NCBI GenBank assembly: GCA_007119095.1
Contig: SKQI01000241.1
Coordinates: 1 to 13,842 of the forward strand
Reading direction: 5' to 3'
Length of the DNA: 13,842 nt
Origin: Wenzhouxiangella sp.
GTDB taxonomy: Bacteria > Pseudomonadota > Gammaproteobacteria > Xanthomonadales > Wenzhouxiangellaceae
Positions 1 through 6,868 of this stretch are shown here, piece after piece (within the stretch, counting starts at the first letter, position 1; the number at the start of each line of letters is the position of its first letter). Under the pieces are notes generated by a model. The model searched no databases. It had not been told where the DNA came from and saw only the letters and a list, made by a program, of their open reading frames with translations. The translations under genes and the position numbers were made by a program.

Positions 1-2320
1 CAGTGTGTTTCGCGCCCGCCAGCTCAATCCCCAGCGCGATGTCGCCATCAAACTGATCCGGGCCGACCTGGTTTCCGATCAGGCCAGCGATCGGTTGGTC
101 AGGGAAGCACATCTGCTGGGCCGCCTTGACCATCCGGGAATCGCCAGGGTGTATGCTGCAGGAGAGGTTGTCGATGATGCCGGCAGGCGCCAGCCCTGGC
201 TGGCCATGGAGCTGATTCAGGGCAAAAGCTTGCGGGACTGGCTGGCAACAAAGCCGCGTTCGACCCACCAGGTGCTGACGCTGTTTATTCGTCTGGCGGA
301 AGCGGTTCAATATGCCCACCAGCAAGGCGTCATTCATCGTGATCTGAAACCCGCGAATGTTCTGGTTCAGGCCGATGGGCAACCGCGAATCCTGGACTTT
401 GGCGTTGCCCGCTTCACCGAGGTAGATCCGGGTCAGGCGTCGACCCTGCTGCAACCTGGCGAACTGGTTGGAACCCTGGGCTACATGGCGCCTGAGCAGC
501 TCGATGGCCGTGCCGACACGCGCAGCGATGTCTACGCCCTGGGCGTGATGCTGTACCAGGCCCTGGTTGGGAAAATGCCGGTGGAACTTGGCAGCCTGGG
601 ATTGATCGAGGCGCTGACGCGACTCGCCCGTGAAGATCCTCGTCCGCTGCGCACCCGGCGTGCCGGGCTTTCGCCCGAGCTGGAATTGGCCGTCATGCAC
701 GCCATCGCCCGCACGCCCGAGCGTCGCTACGCCTCGGCGGCACAGTTCGGCGAGGATCTTGCTCGGGTCATGACGCATCGCCCGTTGCTGGCGCGACCGC
801 CGGCACCGTGGCGTGCGGCTCGGCTGTTTCTGCGTCGTCACCGCCTGGGCGCTGGCGTGATCGGAACCATCGCTCTGGCCATTGTGTTCAGCGCGGTGGT
901 CGCGGTGCATTTCGGATTGCGCGAAGCCGAGGCGCGGGCCCAGGCCGAGCAGCGCAGTGCTCAGCTTGAAGCGGTCAATCGCTTCATGCAGGACATGCTC
1001 AGTGCGGCTGACCCCAGCAATACCTTGGGCGCGGAAGTCAGCGTCGGAGATGCGCTCACCGCCGCGGCGCGCCTGTTGCCTCAGGATGCCAGCCTGGAGC
1101 CGGTCGTCAGAGCCGAGTTGCATCGCCTGATCGGCTTGATCTTTTTGAATCTGGCCCAGACCCGGGAGGCCAGAGAGCAGCTGACCCATGCGCTGGAAGC
1201 TCGACTCGGTGGTGGTCAGGATGGCGAGGAAGATCGGCTCTCGACGCGGGTTGGCCTGATCAGGGTAGCGTTGCACGAAGGAGACTTCGACCGCGCCCTG
1301 GCCGAGAGTCAGGCGCTGGAGACGGATGTGTCCGGCCTGAACCCCGGGCATCCGGTTCGGATCCAGTCGGCTAACGTCAGGGCTCATGCCCTCTACTACA
1401 AGGGACAGTACGAACAGGCAGAAGGTCTGGTCGAGCGACGCCTGGCCGAGGCCGAGCGTCACCTGGCGCCCGGCCATCTCGAAACTTCCCTGCTGCGAGC
1501 CCTGCTGGCGGTGATCGTGCGCCAGCGCGGTGACCTTTCCCGGGCTGTGGCCATTCATGAGTTGGTGTTGGAGGAGCGCATCGCATCACTTGGCGAGGAT
1601 CATCAACAGACGCTCTCGGCAATGCATAACCTGGCCACGGCACTGGGCGAGCTGGGCGAACGCGAGCGAGCTGAGACGATGTCCCGAGAAACGCTTGCTC
1701 GCCGTGAACGCGTGTTGGGGATGGATCACCCGGAAACGGTCAATACCCGCAATAACCTGGCTGCCGTGCTGATTCAGCGCGGGGCCCTGGACGAAGCCGA
1801 ACCGCTGGCCCGCAGCGTGGTGTCATGGAATGTTGCCCGCCTCGGGCCGCTGCACCCGAACACCCTGACTGCACGAAATATTCTTGCTTATCTGCTTGAG
1901 GATCGCGGTGCGGTAGACGAAGCAGAAGCCCTGTACCGCACAATCCTGGCGGAAGTGAATGAACTTGCTGACGATGGTCTGAAAGTGCAGGTGTTGGGCG
2001 TGGCCAACAATCTCGGCATGTTGCTACTGGGCAGAAACCAGCCCGAAGCGGCCAGCCAAGTGTTCGAGACGCTACTGACGGAATCCGAACGCCTGCTTGG
2101 CGCTACTCACCCCAATCACGCTATTTTTGTGGGCAATCATGGCTGGTGTCTTTTCCATTTAGGTCGGGTAGCAGAAGGTGCTGAGCGGATGCGGGCCAGC
2201 CTGGCTTTGCTTCAACCGGTGCTTGGTGATGCACACCCTCGCATCGTGCAGTTGAGTGAAAGAATCGCCGCGGCTGAATCGGCAAGTCCCGAGCAGGTCC
2301 AAGCTCGCGACAGGCTGTGA
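1..2320 (+). CDS. Ser/Thr protein kinase with C-terminal TPR repeats (5' end cut by window)
   Basis: The product is a membrane-anchored Hanks-type Ser/Thr kinase. The frame is open to the window edge, and the first visible residues (SVFRARQ) are the end of the glycine-rich loop, so the true start lies upstream; the GTG at 5 is not the start. Counting from that Val, the VAIK lysine is K16, the alpha-C glutamate is near E34, the catalytic loop is HRDLKPAN (111-118), DFG is 131-133 and APE is 162-164, so the visible kinase core is intact. A single membrane helix spans about 281-302, placing the kinase in the cytoplasm. Residues about 370-740 are TPR repeats of the kinesin-light-chain style, with recurring 'HP-T' and 'NLA..L...G....AE' patterns, probably for protein binding in the periplasm. 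Such kinases often sit behind an ECF sigma factor gene, which would be outside this window. The gene ends 5 bp before the convergent response-regulator gene, with no terminator visible between them. The family is certain; substrate and signal are unknown. Confidence 0.93.
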   Translation, partial: SVFRARQLNPQRDVAIKLIRADLVSDQASDRLVREAHLLGRLDHPGIARVYAAGEVVDDAGRRQPWLAMELIQGKSLRDWLATKPRSTHQVLTLFIRLAEAVQYAHQQGVIHRDLKPANVLVQADGQPRILDFGVARFTEVDPGQASTLLQPGELVGTLGYMAPEQLDGRADTRSDVYALGVMLYQALVGKMPVELGSLGLIEALTRLAREDPRPLRTRRAGLSPELELAVMHAIARTPERRYASAAQFGEDLARVMTHRPLLARPPAPWRAARLFLRRHRLGAGVIGTIALAIVFSAVVAVHFGLREAEARAQAEQRSAQLEAVNRFMQDMLSAADPSNTLGAEVSVGDALTAAARLLPQDASLEPVVRAELHRLIGLIFLNLAQTREAREQLTHALEARLGGGQDGEEDRLSTRVGLIRVALHEGDFDRALAESQALETDVSGLNPGHPVRIQSANVRAHALYYKGQYEQAEGLVERRLAEAERHLAPGHLETSLLRALLAVIVRQRGDLSRAVAIHELVLEERIASLGEDHQQTLSAMHNLATALGELGERERAETMSRETLARRERVLGMDHPETVNTRNNLAAVLIQRGALDEAEPLARSVVSWNVARLGPLHPNTLTARNILAYLLEDRGAVDEAEALYRTILAEVNELADDGLKVQVLGVANNLGMLLLGRNQPEAASQVFETLLTESERLLGATHPNHAIFVGNHGWCLFHLGRVAEGAERMRASLALLQPVLGDAHPRIVQLSERIAAAESASPEQVQARDRL

Positions 2321-2325
2321 AAAGC

Positions 2326-2952
2326 TCAGCGTAACAGCCCGAATTCGGCGGCTTTCAGTGCGGCCTCGGCACGTGAGTTGATGCCCAGCTTACGGTAGAT
2401 TTCCTTGATGTATCCGGCCGCTGTATTGGGGGTAATGGTCAGCAGGCGGGCGACCTCGGCGGTGGCATAGCCTTTGCCAATCAACTGAAGTACCTCGGTT
2501 TCGCGGTTGGTTAGTGGCGTGTGGGCGGGTTCAGGCTGGTGAAAGAAGTCGAGCAAACGCCTGGCTATGCCGGGGGATAGGGGAGGGCGTCCTTGTTCAA
2601 TGTCGCTGAGGGTCTGAACCAGTGCCGCCTGTCCTTGATCCTTGGTGAAATAGCCATCGGCCCCGGCCCGCAATGCCGGGAATATGTGTTGGTCATCGGC
2701 AAAAGTACTGGCGACAATGCATAGGCAGCCTGGCTTGGCGCGCTTGATGGCAGCAATCAGGGTGCAGCCATCGCCATCTGGAAGGCCCAGGTCGATCAGC
2801 GCCAGATCGGGCAGACGGATTGAAAGCTGGTCGCGCGCCTCGGCGCAGTCCTGAGCCGTTTCCACGGCAATGCCCGAAAACGCCTGCTGGACAGCCCTGG
2901 TTAACCACTGGCGCGCGTCCGGCAGGTCTTCTACGATCAGGCAGTTCTTCAT
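2326..2952 (-). CDS. NarL/LuxR-family two-component response regulator
   Basis: This is a 208-aa DNA-binding response regulator. The receiver domain (1-120) has the acidic pair E8/D9, the phospho-acceptor D54 in the LIDLGLPDGDG context, S82/T83 after the fourth strand, and K104 in YFTKD. The C-terminal LuxR helix-turn-helix (about 146-206) begins LTNRETEVLQLIGKG and has the recognition helix around TPNTAAGYIKEIYRKLG. The ATG follows the histidine-kinase TGA with no spacing (TGAATG), so the two are co-transcribed and probably translationally coupled. The cognate kinase is almost certainly that neighbour. The regulator lies tail-to-tail with the Ser/Thr kinase gene. Target promoters cannot be read from the sequence, although autoregulation of this operon or control of the divergent EAL-like gene are obvious candidates. 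Confidence 0.93.
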   Translation of the reverse strand: MKNCLIVEDLPDARQWLTRAVQQAFSGIAVETAQDCAEARDQLSIRLPDLALIDLGLPDGDGCTLIAAIKRAKPGCLCIVASTFADDQHIFPALRAGADGYFTKDQGQAALVQTLSDIEQGRPPLSPGIARRLLDFFHQPEPAHTPLTNRETEVLQLIGKGYATAEVARLLTITPNTAAGYIKEIYRKLGINSRAEAALKAAEFGLLR

Positions 2953-4359
2953 TCAACTGGGTCCTGGTGCCATGGCGAAATCGAACAGCGTTTCCAGTTG
3001 TTGATTCTGGATTGCCCAGCGCACCTGCCCATCCAGTGCCTGGCTGCGCTGACGGAGGCTGCGAGTGCCGCGGCCGTTTGTCCAGGTTTGCGGGTCGGAG
3101 AACTGTCCATTGTGTCTCATTGTTATCTGCAAGCGATCTGCTCGGTTTTGAATGTCGACAACGATCCGGCTTGGCCTGGCGTGACGCAAGGCATTGCTGA
3201 TGCCCTCGCGCAGACAGCGGCAGAGCAGGGCGGCAGCGCGGTGGCTCCAATGCGGCGGCTCGGTCATCGGCGCCACCCGCCAGTTCAGTGCTATGCCGGC
3301 TGCTTCCAGCCGGGCCGAGGCTTCGGCTCGCATTTCGGCCAGCAGGTCGTCCAGTGGAATACTGCCTGCGGCCGGCCGGGACACGACATCGCGCAGGTCG
3401 GACAGCATGACCCTGGCTTCATCGGCAATCGCCTCATCGCTGGAACGGTAAACCAGGTTGAGTAGTCTGGCGCCGAGATCATCATGGAGGTCTGCATAGA
3501 TTTGCTCGCGCTGCTGCCATAGCGCTTGTTGCTGGTGCAGCCGGGCGAGGGCCAGTTCAGCAACGCTTGCCAGCGCCTGACAGAATCGGGCCGCATCGGG
3601 TTGCGCAAGCTTTGACTCGTCACGGCTGTCCAGGTAAAGACAGCAGTAAGGGCCAGCGTCATTCGTCAGAGCCACGGCCATGGCGCTGACCAGCTGCTGG
3701 GCCTGGATGCTCTGGCTGCGCTCGGTAGTGGTGAAATCGCTGAGGGTGACAACGCCGCCAGATCGACTGGCATTGACCAATTGTCGGCTGGGGTGAATTG
3801 GCTGGGAGCTTTCCGGGCTAGTTGACAGCACTCGATACCCCGGTTCTACAAGATCAACCACCAGTGCCTGCTCGCAACCGCTGCCAGCTCGGGCGCTCGC
3901 CGCCAGGGCGCTGAAAATGTCGTGTTCGGCGTCGGCCTCATTGAGGTGCTCGAAAAAGCGCAGCAGCAATTCCAGCCTGGGCCCGGCCAGAGAGGCTGCC
4001 AGTTCGGCGCGAAGGATTGTTGCGCCATCGCTCAGCGCTCCATCCTCGGTCACGGCAAATATCCAGGGGCCGATCTGAACTCGGTCGCCTGGCTGGACTG
4101 ATTGTTTTGCTACCGGTTTTCCGTTTAACCGGGTTCCGTGACTGCTGTCCAGGTCTTCGATCAGGCCTGTTTCGAGATTCAGTCTGGCATGGTGCCGGGA
4201 CACGGTGCTGTCGGCCAGCACAAGATCACAATCGGCGGCGCGACCGACAATCAGGGCGCCAGGCACGGGAGAAGGCAAAACGAGCCTGGGGCCTGTCAGT
4301 TGCGTTAGCTGTAAACGGCAGCCTTTTGCTATTGTTCGAGTGTGACTGGCCTCGCTCAT
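2953..4359 (-). CDS. FHA-domain sensor histidine kinase (HisKA_3/NarX-type core)
   Basis: This is a 468-aa kinase with no evident membrane segment, so probably cytoplasmic. Numbered from the ATG at 4359, an FHA domain lies at about 35-100 with GR (39-40), SRHH (54-57) and SSHGTRLNG (72-80), the signature that binds phosphothreonine peptides. Residues about 132-272 look like a GAF-type sensor. The dimerisation helix carries the phospho-acceptor His292 in DLHDDLGARL, as in HisKA_3 kinases. The ATPase domain has an N box (REGISNALRHA, with E385 and N389) and a GRG motif (429-431). The G1 box reads H-N-G-Q-F at 416-420 where D-x-G-x-G is usual, so the adenine-contacting Asp appears replaced. A TTG at 4413 would add 18 residues of low-complexity sequence; I prefer the ATG because the FHA domain follows directly, but neither start has a convincing Shine-Dalgarno. 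The gene abuts its response regulator. Input and the FHA ligand are unknown; the neighbouring Thr kinase is a natural candidate. Confidence 0.9.
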   Translation of the reverse strand: MSEASHTRTIAKGCRLQLTQLTGPRLVLPSPVPGALIVGRAADCDLVLADSTVSRHHARLNLETGLIEDLDSSHGTRLNGKPVAKQSVQPGDRVQIGPWIFAVTEDGALSDGATILRAELAASLAGPRLELLLRFFEHLNEADAEHDIFSALAASARAGSGCEQALVVDLVEPGYRVLSTSPESSQPIHPSRQLVNASRSGGVVTLSDFTTTERSQSIQAQQLVSAMAVALTNDAGPYCCLYLDSRDESKLAQPDAARFCQALASVAELALARLHQQQALWQQREQIYADLHDDLGARLLNLVYRSSDEAIADEARVMLSDLRDVVSRPAAGSIPLDDLLAEMRAEASARLEAAGIALNWRVAPMTEPPHWSHRAAALLCRCLREGISNALRHARPSRIVVDIQNRADRLQITMRHNGQFSDPQTWTNGRGTRSLRQRSQALDGQVRWAIQNQQLETLFDFAMAPGPS

Positions 4360-4453
4360 GACCGGGATTCTGGCACAGGAAAACGGCTGCAGGGAAGGGT
4401 GTGGATGACCCAAGTGTTACAAACCTGCGCGCCTGGGCCGGTACTTTTCCAGG

Positions 4454-4462
4454 TGGTAAAAT
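4454..4462 (+). promoter_or_regulatory. Putative extended -10 promoter for the EAL-like gene
   Basis: TGGTAAAAT matches an extended -10 element (TGn followed by a TATAAT-like hexamer, 5 of 6). There is no good -35 box 17 bp upstream, which is typical of extended -10 promoters. It would start transcription near 4469, about 40 nt before the ATG at 4509, inside the 149-bp divergent gap shared with the histidine-kinase operon. No convincing promoter for the minus-strand operon was found in that gap. Confidence 0.45.
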
Positions 4463-4508
4463 ACAGCAGCGATCTGTTACGACGCAATATACAAAAGGGG
4501 CGACATCC

Positions 4509-5753
4509 ATGGCCGGACAAGGCTTTTTCGATCAGCTTGAGCAGTCTTTTGCCGAATTCAGCCAACCGCTGCCCAGCCAGCTTGGCGCGTTGGTTTGCGT
4601 GCTGGTTGACCACTGGCAAGAATTGCGCGAAGAGTATGGTTATGCAGGGCTGTTCTCGCTTCGTAAGCAAATTGACGCCGAATTGCGTCGTCATTTCAAT
4701 GAAGTTGTCGATGTGCTGATGCTGAGTGAGTCCGGGCTTGTCGCATTGGTGAAAGCGGATTCTTCCGACAGTCTGGAAGCGTCTGGCCGTAGCCTTTTTG
4801 ACGCACTGGCAAGGAAAGTTTTCGACTTGGGTAGTGACGGGGTTGCGATCACCGCGACTGTCGGCTTCTGCCCGTTTGATCTGCGTTTCACGGATGGCTC
4901 CAGAATGCTGACGGAGACAGTCAGCCTGGCCGAGGACCTGCGCCGACACGGCGGAAACGAGTGGTTGTCAATCAGCCCGAATGTCTCTGCGGCCCAGGCG
5001 TCGGCGGACAAACGTCGCATGTTGGGACTTCTGATGGAGTCGCTGCGTAACAACAAACTGCACGTGGTTTACCAGGCGCTGTTGCCTACCCATGGCGAGG
5101 ATGTGCATTGCTTTCAAATGCTGCCGCGGCTCAAGGCTGCCGATGGCGAGCTGATTCCTGCAGCCGACTTCCTGCCAGTCGCCCGCTCCGCCAGCCTGCT
5201 CCCGACATTGGATCGCTGGATGCTTTCCCGGGCTGTTCAGCTTTTGAGCAGCGCCCATCGACATGACCCTATCCGGTTGTTCGTCAGTCAGGCTGAGGAG
5301 CTGCTGGTAAATGAGGATCGGCGCGCCCGGCTGGCCAAGATGGTTGGAGAAACCAGCGTGCTGGAAGATCGTCTCGTGCTGGACTTTCACCTGACCGATA
5401 CCATGGCGCATTTGAACGGCGCAGACAAACTTCTTGCGCTGGCAAGAGAGTTGGGTGTCGGTATCTGCCTGTCTCAGGTCGATGACCACAGCAACTGGAC
5501 TTTGCTTGAAGGCAGGCTGCGTTGTGACTATTTGCGCATGGCGCCCGATTTTGTGCGCCGTCTTGCTCGTTCAGATGATCTGGCCCACGATCTTGACGAG
5601 TTGACCCAAGGGGTGAGGGCGAACGGTGCGCAGATCATCATGCCGATGATCGAGGATGCGGGCGCTGCGGCCCACCTCTGGGGTTCGGCGGTGGATTACC
5701 TGCAGGGGAATATCATTCAACCGGCACAGGGCCAGATTCGGCTTAGCGATTGA
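4509..5753 (+). CDS. Degenerate GGDEF-EAL protein, FimX-like (probable non-catalytic c-di-GMP effector)
   Basis: The ATG at 4509 is chosen because AAAAGGGG lies 8-9 nt upstream; the open frame extends upstream without homology-like sequence. The 414-aa product is soluble. Residues about 22-155 have the layout of a GGDEF domain, but the signature strand-turn reads LMLSESGLVALV (71-82), so cyclase activity is not expected. Residues about 178-410 follow an EAL domain: VVYQALLP (186-193) in place of YQPIV, QML-P-R (203-207) in place of EALLR, FLPVA (221-225), LDFHLTD (291-297) in place of LEITE, LSQVDDH (321-327) in place of DDFGTG, and VDYLQGNIIQ (395-404) near the end. The LSQ variant and the overall run resemble the EAL domain of FimX, which binds c-di-GMP without hydrolysing it and controls type IV pili. 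Here even the EAL glutamate is Gln203. FimX's REC and PAS domains are absent. It is divergent from the FHA-kinase operon and overlaps the convergent GNAT gene by 11 bp. Confidence 0.8.
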   Translation: MAGQGFFDQLEQSFAEFSQPLPSQLGALVCVLVDHWQELREEYGYAGLFSLRKQIDAELRRHFNEVVDVLMLSESGLVALVKADSSDSLEASGRSLFDALARKVFDLGSDGVAITATVGFCPFDLRFTDGSRMLTETVSLAEDLRRHGGNEWLSISPNVSAAQASADKRRMLGLLMESLRNNKLHVVYQALLPTHGEDVHCFQMLPRLKAADGELIPAADFLPVARSASLLPTLDRWMLSRAVQLLSSAHRHDPIRLFVSQAEELLVNEDRRARLAKMVGETSVLEDRLVLDFHLTDTMAHLNGADKLLALARELGVGICLSQVDDHSNWTLLEGRLRCDYLRMAPDFVRRLARSDDLAHDLDELTQGVRANGAQIIMPMIEDAGAAAHLWGSAVDYLQGNIIQPAQGQIRLSD

Positions 5754-6297
5754 GCGGCAGGAATACCTCGACAATGTCATCTTCATCTGCCGACAGCCGC
5801 CGCTTGAAGCCGAGTCGATGGGCCAGGCCGAGCATGGCATGATTGTCTCGAAGGACGCGTCCGTACAACTCGCTGAGTCGCTTTTTGCGTGACCATTCGA
5901 TCACTCTTTTCAGCAGGTAGCTGCCTAGGCCGGATCGGGCAATTTCGGCTCCGACGATAATGGCAAACTCAGCCCGCTTCGGGTCCTGGTCAATCGCAGC
6001 GCGGGCCACTGCGCCAATCAGGGCCTGTTCCGGAGGCTTGTTCTCGACCAGAACCAGCGCAAACTCTCGCTGCCGGTCAATTCTCGCAAGTTTGTTGGCG
6101 TAGGCGGGGGTAAGTTCTTTCAGTGGGTGCATGAATCGCAGTCGGATTTCTTCAGGCGTCAGCTTGGCAAAGCTGCGTTTCAAGGTCGGCCCATCACTTG
6201 ATCGCATGGGGCGAGCAATAAGCTGCCGACCATCGTCCAGTTCTATGGCTTCGCACCAGGGTTTGCCAAGGTAGAGTCGCTTGAAGGTCATCCGCAT
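5743..6297 (-). CDS. GNAT-family N-acetyltransferase
   Basis: This is a 184-aa GNAT acetyltransferase that would transfer acetyl from acetyl-CoA to an amine. Its sequence most resembles the C-terminal GNAT domain of Pat/YfiQ-type protein lysine acetyltransferases: RPMRSSDGPTLKRSFAKLTPEEIRLRFMHPL (29-59), an acidic-strand segment AEFAIIV (109-115), the acetyl-CoA pyrophosphate loop ARSGLGSYLL (120-129), and a terminal helix NHAMLGLAHRLGF (152-164). The ATP-grasp/CoA-ligase-like part of full-length Pat is absent, so this is a stand-alone domain and the substrate is uncertain. The start could be the ATG at 6297 or, two codons in, the ATG at 6291; a GAG sits only 3 nt before the first but 9 nt before the second, slightly favouring 6291. 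The last 11 bp overlap the 3' end of the convergent EAL-like gene. The gene is divergent from tRNA-Arg(ACG). Confidence 0.85.
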   Translation of the reverse strand: MRMTFKRLYLGKPWCEAIELDDGRQLIARPMRSSDGPTLKRSFAKLTPEEIRLRFMHPLKELTPAYANKLARIDRQREFALVLVENKPPEQALIGAVARAAIDQDPKRAEFAIIVGAEIARSGLGSYLLKRVIEWSRKKRLSELYGRVLRDNHAMLGLAHRLGFKRRLSADEDDIVEVFLPLNR

Positions 6298-6451
6298 GTT
6301 CTCGATGTAAAGTCCAAGCTTGCCTGTTGCATCGCGGCGGGTGAGTCCCGAATAATGACGACCGGTTCCAGCATAACCAAAAGTGCCAGCCGGGGGGCGC
6401 CTGCAGCCGATTATGTTTGACTGAAAATCCCCTGCAAATCGGAATTATTGC

Positions 6452-6480
6452 TTGACAGCTTGCCGCGTTTTTCTCATAAT
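6452..6480 (+). promoter_or_regulatory. Strong sigma70 promoter of tRNA-Arg(ACG)
   Basis: A perfect -35 TTGACA (6452-6457) is followed after 17 bp by CATAAT (6475-6480). The bases just after the -10 are GCGCGGC, a G+C-rich discriminator like those of stable-RNA promoters under ppGpp/DksA stringent control. The predicted start is near 6487, about 13 nt before the mature tRNA 5' end. Confidence 0.85.
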
Positions 6481-6499
6481 GCGCGGCTTGCAGTTCAGC

Positions 6500-6576
6500 G
6501 CGCCCGTAGCTCAGCTGGATAGAGTACCTGGCTACGAACCAGGCGGTCGGAGGTTCGAATCCTTCCGGGCGCGCCA
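6500..6576 (+). tRNA. tRNA-Arg (ACG anticodon)
   Basis: This is a 77-nt cloverleaf with acceptor GCGCCCG/CGGGCGC, D-arm GCTCAGCTGGATAGAGT, and anticodon stem CCTGG/CCAGG around loop CTACGAA (anticodon ACG at 6534-6536, expected to be edited to ICG). The T-loop is TTCGAAT, the discriminator is G, and CCA is encoded. It is transcribed alone from its own promoter and is followed 7 nt downstream by a strong hairpin terminator. The 3' half of this gene is re-used, in inverted orientation, in the repeats that follow. Confidence 0.97.
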
Positions 6577-6667
6577 TTTTCAAAAGGCCTCGTCACTTGA
6601 CGGGGCCTTTGTCGTTTCAGACTTCTTCGCACTTGATTCTCGCGCCCGGAAGGGTTCGAACCTCCGA
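6559..6667 (+). repeat. Repeat unit, copy A (109 bp, tRNA 3' end plus terminator plus inverted tRNA fragment)
   Basis: This stretch recurs at 6760-6868, exactly 201 bp later, with 3 mismatches in 109 positions (6578 T/C, 6651 A/G, 6657 C/T, the second base being copy B). It starts inside the T-loop of tRNA-Arg(ACG), runs through CCA, the terminator hairpin and a spacer, and ends in an inverted copy of the tRNA 3' half. Identity stops abruptly on both sides (6558 A against C; 6668 C against T). Confidence 0.95.
6583..6617 (+). terminator. Rho-independent terminator of tRNA-Arg(ACG)
   Basis: A 12-bp stem AAAGGCCTCGTC / GACGGGGCCTTT with one T-G wobble closes a 4-nt ACTT loop. The 3' arm ends in TTT and is followed by GTCGTTT. 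The A-rich 5' flank means it could also work on the minus strand. An identical copy lies 201 bp downstream. Confidence 0.85.
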
Positions 6668-6669
6668 CC
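6641..6669 (-). repeat. Inverted copy of the tRNA-Arg(ACG) 3' half, copy A
   Basis: The reverse complement of this segment equals positions 6545-6573 of tRNA-Arg (variable region, T-arm and acceptor 3' strand) at 28 of 29 bases; the single difference is the T-loop base matching 6560. The two arms form a 29-bp inverted repeat separated by 67 bp that contains the terminator. It is not a tRNA gene, because the 5' half, anticodon arm and CCA are missing. Confidence 0.93.
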
Positions 6670-6678
6670 ATCAACAAC

Positions 6679-6753
6679 CGGTTCGAACCGAGCCGCAGGC
6701 GAGCTCGCTGTCGCGCAGCGACAGGCCGCCAGGCCAAGCCCGCGCGAGCGGGC
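6679..6753. repeat. Run of five compact palindromes and hairpins
   Basis: In order there are: a perfect 12-bp palindrome CGGTTCGAACCG (6679-6690), T-loop-like in sequence; a small GCC-GCA-GGC hairpin (6692-6700); CTGTCGC-GCA-GCGACAG (6708-6724), a 7-bp stem; GGCC-GCCA-GGCC (6724-6735); and GCCCGC-GCGA-GCGGGC (6738-6753), a 6-bp stem with a GNRA-type tetraloop. It lies between repeat copies A and B and is not itself duplicated in the window. It resembles REP-type intergenic palindromes in style, but I do not recognise a named family. Confidence 0.7.
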
Positions 6754-6759
6754 GCCGCC

Positions 6760-6868
6760 ATCCTTCCGGGCGCGCCATCTTCAAAAGGCCTCGTCACTTG
6801 ACGGGGCCTTTGTCGTTTCAGACTTCTTCGCACTTGATTCTCGCGCCCGGAGGGGTTTGAACCTCCGA
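6760..6868 (+). repeat. Repeat unit, copy B (109 bp)
   Basis: This is the second copy of the 6559-6667 unit, with 3 mismatches. Only the last 17-18 nt of the tRNA (from TCCTTCCGGG through CCA at 6777) are present at its left end, so there is no second tRNA gene. The piece of tRNA 3' end duplicated at 6560-6577 and 6761-6778 has the form of an attachment-site direct repeat, but no integrase gene is present. Confidence 0.95.
6784..6818 (+). terminator. Duplicated copy of the tRNA-Arg terminator
   Basis: This hairpin is identical in stem and loop to 6583-6617. It has no RNA gene directly upstream, so it would act only on read-through transcripts, or as a bidirectional insulator in front of the tRNA-Pro promoter. 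Confidence 0.7.

Noticed and set aside
6360..6400. Sigma54 promoter for the GNAT gene (TGGCAC followed by ATGCT on the minus strand)
   Set aside because: The GG-to-GC spacing is about 3 bp too long for a -24/-12 element.
6760..6778. Second tRNA-Arg gene or pseudogene
   Set aside because: Only the last 18 nt of the tRNA are present; no D-arm or anticodon arm precedes them.
6559..6868. CRISPR array
   Set aside because: There are only two repeat copies, each 109 bp with a 92-bp spacer, and the repeats are tRNA-derived. There are no short regular repeats and no cas genes.
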